A stretch of 8,340 nt of DNA. It comes from Nitrosomonadales bacterium (GTDB lineage Bacteria; Pseudomonadota; Gammaproteobacteria; Burkholderiales; SG8-41). The stretch is from positions 1 through 8,340 of the forward strand of contig VFLF01000369.1 in assembly GCA_009885185.1 (NCBI GenBank), read 5' to 3'. The translations under genes and the position numbers were made by a program. Positions 6,205 to 8,340 of this stretch are shown here, piece by piece. Every line of letters starts with the position of its first letter. The first letter of the stretch is position 1. The notes under the pieces were generated by a model, which was not told the origin of the DNA, did no database searches, and was given only the letters and a program-made list of their open reading frames with translations.

Positions 6205-7023
6205 TTAATCAGACTGTATGCCCGCCTGTTTGACCACTTTGCTCCAGCGCTCGATCTCCGCCTTGAAAAACGCCGCGAACTTCTCCGGCGAGCTGCCATC
6301 AGCAGCATCGATCATGAAGCGTTGCTTCACATCGGGCAGATGCACAATGCGCGCGGCCTCGGCGTGCAATTTCGCAATGACGGGGCGGGGCGGGGCCGCT
6401 GGCGCAAGCAAACCCATCCAGCCGGTGAATTCATAATCGGGCAATCCCGACTCAGCAACCGTCGGCGTGTCGGGCAGCGCGGGTGTGCGTTTGGTGGTGG
6501 TCACCGCGATCAGCTGCAGGCGGTTGCCTTTCACATGCGGCAGCGTGGAAACCGGACTGCCCACGGTGAAATGCATGCGCCCGGCGATGGTGTCGCCCAG
6601 CGCCGAAGGCACACCTTTATAAGGCACATGCACCACGTCGATGCCGGCAAGCAGGCGAAACAATTCACCGGCCAGATGCGCCGACGTGGCATTGCCGCCC
6701 GAGCCGAAATTAAGCTGCCCCGGTTTGGCTTTCGCCAGCGCGATCAGCTCCTGCACGTTTTTCGCGGCGACCGACGGGTGCGTCACCAGCACGTTCGATT
6801 GCGTCACCGCCTGGCTCACCGGCGCAAAATCGCACAGCGAGTTAAACGGCAGCTTGCTATAGACCGCCTCGCGCACCGCCAGCGCGGTGGTGGTGAACAT
6901 CAGCGTGTAGCCATCGGGCGCGGAGCGCGCGACAATCTACGCGCCAACGATGCCGATGCGGTTTTCCACCACCACCTGCTGCCCGAACGCCTCGGACATT
7001 TTGTGCGCGATGGCGCGTGCTAC
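6205..7023 (-). pseudogene. Degraded Bug/TctC-family solute-binding protein gene
   Basis: Bug-family similarity on the minus strand begins abruptly at codon 7021-7023 (VARAIAHKMSEAFGQQVVVENR) and runs to TAA at 6205-6207. The signal peptide and the first conserved block (P-x-R-P-I-R...PF-x-PGG-x-x-D), about 45 residues, are missing and replaced by unrelated sequence. An in-frame TAG (6937-6939) follows IGIVGA at the site where the other two Bug genes of this window encode Glu; GAG to TAG is one base. The Gly-rich loop is also three codons shorter than in the other two. After the TAG the frame is intact for 231 codons from ATG 6900, with PDGYTL, HVPYKG, ALPDTPTVAESGLPDYEF and a C-terminal helix EIERWSKVVKQAGI. 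That remaining ORF lacks a signal peptide and half of the first lobe, so a working receptor is very unlikely. Confidence 0.9.
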
Positions 7024-7026
7024 ACT
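7021..7026 (+). promoter_or_regulatory. Candidate -10 element ahead of the small basic ORF
   Basis: TACACT matches the sigma-70 -10 consensus at four of six positions, 27 nt before ATG 7054, exactly at the breakpoint of the degraded Bug gene. The -35 at 17-nt spacing (ATTTTG, 6998-7003) is poor. Confidence 0.22.
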
Positions 7027-7053
7027 AAAATTCAATATGAATCTCGCCGCATC

Positions 7054-7224
7054 ATGAAATCCATGAAACCAACTTCCACAAAACCTGCGCTGGCCGCGCT
7101 GCTTGCCGCCAAAAATGCGCGTGGTAAAAAACACCCCGCGGCGCCCGCGCCCAATGCCTCGCTTAATCAGCAAAACCGCCGCGTGCTGGCGCAACATTAC
7201 CGTGCCAAATACGGCGTGAAATAG
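7054..7224 (+). CDS. Small basic Lys/Ala-rich protein, unknown function
   Basis: A 56-residue ORF starting MKSMKPTSTKPALAALLAAK and ending NQQNRRVLAQHYRAKYGVK, strongly basic and rich in Lys, Ala, Asn and Gln. No membrane segment or signal peptide is apparent. A short Ala/Leu segment (residues 11-19) could be helical, the centre is Ala/Pro-rich, and the tail looks like a basic amphipathic helix. No Shine-Dalgarno is visible before ATG 7054, and the downstream ATG at 7063 has none either, which weakens the call. The stop is 26 nt before the FAD-subunit start, so the two could share a transcript. The frame stays open far upstream, but that part lies antisense to the degraded Bug gene. I do not recognise a family. 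Nucleic-acid binding would be only a guess from charge. Confidence 0.45.
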   Translation: MKSMKPTSTKPALAALLAAKNARGKKHPAAPAPNASLNQQNRRVLAQHYRAKYGVK

Positions 7225-7250
7225 CTGCCGTCGGTACAGGAACACGTCGA

Positions 7251-8114
7251 ATGAAAGCCCCCCCCTTCGCCTACGCCCGCGCGCGATCACTAGCCGATGT
7301 TTTCGACCTGCTCGAACGCGATGGCAACCATGGCGACGGCGCCAAAATTCTCGCCGGCGGCCAAAGCCTGATGCCCGCGCTCAACATGAGGCTATCGTCG
7401 CCCGCATTGCTGATCGATATCAGCCGCCTGCATGAACACGCGGGCATTCAGGTGAAGGACCATCACGTTCACATCGGCGCGCTCACCACGCACACGGCCA
7501 TCGGCGAGTCGGCGGATATACGCAAGCATCTCCCGCTGCTCGCCGATGCGGTGGAACACATCGCGCATCCGACGATTCGTAACTCGGGCACTTTCGGGGG
7601 CAGTCTGGCGATGGCCGACCCGGCGGCGGAATGGCCGGCGTGCTGTGTCGCGCTAGATGCGCAAATCGTACTGGCAAGCAAGGCAGGCACGCGACGCGTT
7701 GCCGCGCGCGATTTTTTTCAGGGACTGTACGCCACCGCCATGCAAAGCCATGAAGTGCTGACCGAAGTGGTGATCCCGATTCCAGCCGCCGGCACGCGCC
7801 ATGTTTTTCTCGAACTCGCACGGCGGCGCGGCGATTACGCGATCATCGGAGTCGCGGGATTGGCAAACATTTCAAACAGATGCATCAGCGATCTACGTCT
7901 CGTTTATCTGGGCGCGGGCGACAAACCCATCCTCGCCGAGAAAACATCGAAAGTATTTGTTTTTAAACAATATTCTGGATCATCGCTAAAACAGGCGCAA
8001 GATGCGCTCGCCGGCGAAATCGATCCCGCCGCCGATCTGTATTCCTCCGCCGCCGCCAAGCTTCATCTGGCGCGCGTGCTCACCGCGCGCGCCATGCAAC
8101 AACTCACCGCCTGA
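7251..8114 (+). CDS. FAD-binding (medium) subunit of a CoxM/CutM-type molybdenum hydroxylase
   Basis: A 287-residue cytosolic flavoprotein subunit of the xanthine dehydrogenase/CO dehydrogenase family, which passes electrons from the 2Fe-2S subunit to the terminal acceptor. Both FAD-binding signatures are present: AGGQSLMPALNMRL (35-48) and TIRNSGTFGGSLAMADPAAE (108-127). ELARRRGDYAIIGVA (188-202) is the conserved block opening the C-terminal CO_deh_flav_C domain, and IDPAADLYSSAAAKLHLARVL near the end also fits. Length is normal for the family (about 285-290). An AGGA lies 9 nt before the ATG. The 2Fe-2S gene follows after 8 nt, giving the common M-S gene order. Residues about 204-250 are encoded by DNA noticeably richer in A/T, including the exact 20-bp repeat at 7951-7970 (encoding KVFVFKQ); the frame is kept. 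The substrate cannot be told without the large subunit. Confidence 0.93.
   Translation: MKAPPFAYARARSLADVFDLLERDGNHGDGAKILAGGQSLMPALNMRLSSPALLIDISRLHEHAGIQVKDHHVHIGALTTHTAIGESADIRKHLPLLADAVEHIAHPTIRNSGTFGGSLAMADPAAEWPACCVALDAQIVLASKAGTRRVAARDFFQGLYATAMQSHEVLTEVVIPIPAAGTRHVFLELARRRGDYAIIGVAGLANISNRCISDLRLVYLGAGDKPILAEKTSKVFVFKQYSGSSLKQAQDALAGEIDPAADLYSSAAAKLHLARVLTARAMQQLTA
7951..7970 (+). repeat. Copy 2 of the exact 20-bp AT-rich repeat, inside the FAD-subunit gene
   Basis: Identical to 6182-6201 and in the same orientation; the flanking bases differ on both sides. It encodes KVFVFKQ (about residues 234-240) without disturbing the frame. Confidence 0.92.
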
Positions 8115-8122
8115 AAACCATC

Positions 8123-8340
8123 ATGGATACCCTGATTGAAACCACGCTGACGATCAACGGCGAATCCGTCACCCGCCGCATCCCCGTGCGGCAAAACCTG
8201 GTGGATTTTCTGCGCGAGGACATGGGCCTCACCGGCACGCATATCGGCTGCGAACACGGCGTGTGCGGCGCCTGCACCGTGCGCTTGGACGGCAACATTA
8301 TTCGCGGCTGCCTGATGCTGGCGGTGCAGGCCGAGGGGCG
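8123..8340 (+). CDS. 2Fe-2S (small) subunit of a CoxS/CutS-type molybdenum hydroxylase (3' truncated by window edge)
   Basis: The first 72 codons of the iron-sulfur subunit, which relays electrons from the Mo cofactor subunit to the FAD subunit. The N-terminal plant-ferredoxin-like domain is clear: LTINGESVTRRI, then LVDFLREDMGLTGTHIGC, then the cluster ligands Cys43, Cys48 and Cys51 in GCEHGVCGACTV, and Cys63 in RGCLMLAVQ. Full-length members are about 150-165 residues and carry a second, four-helix 2Fe-2S domain that would lie beyond the window. The ATG at 8123 is 8 nt after the stop of the FAD subunit. No SD is visible, which fits translational coupling. The large Mo-binding subunit is expected downstream. 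Confidence 0.95.
   Translation, partial: MDTLIETTLTINGESVTRRIPVRQNLVDFLREDMGLTGTHIGCEHGVCGACTVRLDGNIIRGCLMLAVQAEG

Noticed and set aside
4958..6939. Possible genome-wide amber (TAG) recoding, because two Bug genes each carry one in-frame TAG.
   Set aside because: TAG also ends the intact Bug gene (2242-2244), the isochorismatase-fold gene (3056-3058) and the small basic ORF (7222-7224) at normal protein ends. Both internal TAGs are single-base changes from the expected codons, and one of the genes has other lesions. Nonsense mutation is simpler.
6322..7053. Long plus-strand open frame running into the small basic ORF (about 300 codons in total).
   Set aside because: Most of it is antisense to the degraded Bug gene, and its His/Arg/Gln-rich translation looks like a shadow of GC-rich coding DNA. 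Only the final part from ATG 7054 lies outside that gene.
6937..7290. Minus-strand 117-codon ORF spanning the start of the Mo-hydroxylase operon.
   Set aside because: Only its last 28 codons resemble a protein family, and those belong to the broken Bug gene. The rest is antisense to the small basic ORF and the start of the FAD subunit.

Overview
This 8.3-kb, GC-rich window looks like chromosomal DNA from a betaproteobacterium, probably of the Burkholderiales. The main clue is three separate genes of the Bug/TctC family of periplasmic solute-binding proteins, which is greatly expanded in that group. A DHA2-type drug exporter and a CO dehydrogenase/xanthine dehydrogenase-type molybdenum hydroxylase operon are also present. 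The assignment rests on gene content only.

Layout, left to right. Bases 1-1211 (+) hold the 3' part of a DHA2-family MFS exporter. Its last codons run into an inverted pair of 7-bp tandem repeat arrays (1197-1267), which ends just before an intact Bug protein gene (1273-2244, +). A gene-poor stretch follows, with one possible small membrane protein (2562-2771, +). Next is an isochorismatase-fold protein (3056-3643, -) in which the expected catalytic cysteine is valine. After a 537-bp gap comes a second Bug gene (4181-5146, +), interrupted by one in-frame TAG. A small SPW-repeat membrane protein (5268-5636, +) converges with a PII-like, transporter-associated protein (5771-6070, -). A third Bug gene (6205-7023, -) is degraded: its 5' end is missing, and it has an in-frame TAG and a short internal deletion. 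The right end carries a small basic orphan ORF (7054-7224, +), the FAD subunit (7251-8114, +) and the start of the 2Fe-2S subunit (8123 to the window edge, +) of a molybdenum hydroxylase. The catalytic Mo subunit would be expected just downstream.

How the genes fit together. The only clear operon is the Mo-hydroxylase pair at the right end, possibly with the small basic ORF in front. The other genes look like independent single units on mixed strands, an accessory region accumulating solute-binding-protein genes of which two of three are broken. No tctA/tctB membrane partners are visible for any Bug protein.

No phage, insertion sequence, CRISPR array, tRNA or rRNA was recognised. The observations most worth following are the nucleophile-less isochorismatase homologue, the two nonsense-interrupted Bug genes, the inverted heptamer arrays between the exporter and the first Bug gene, and an exact 20-bp AT-rich sequence found once between genes and once inside the FAD-subunit gene. 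I did not find convincing evidence of a new multi-gene system.
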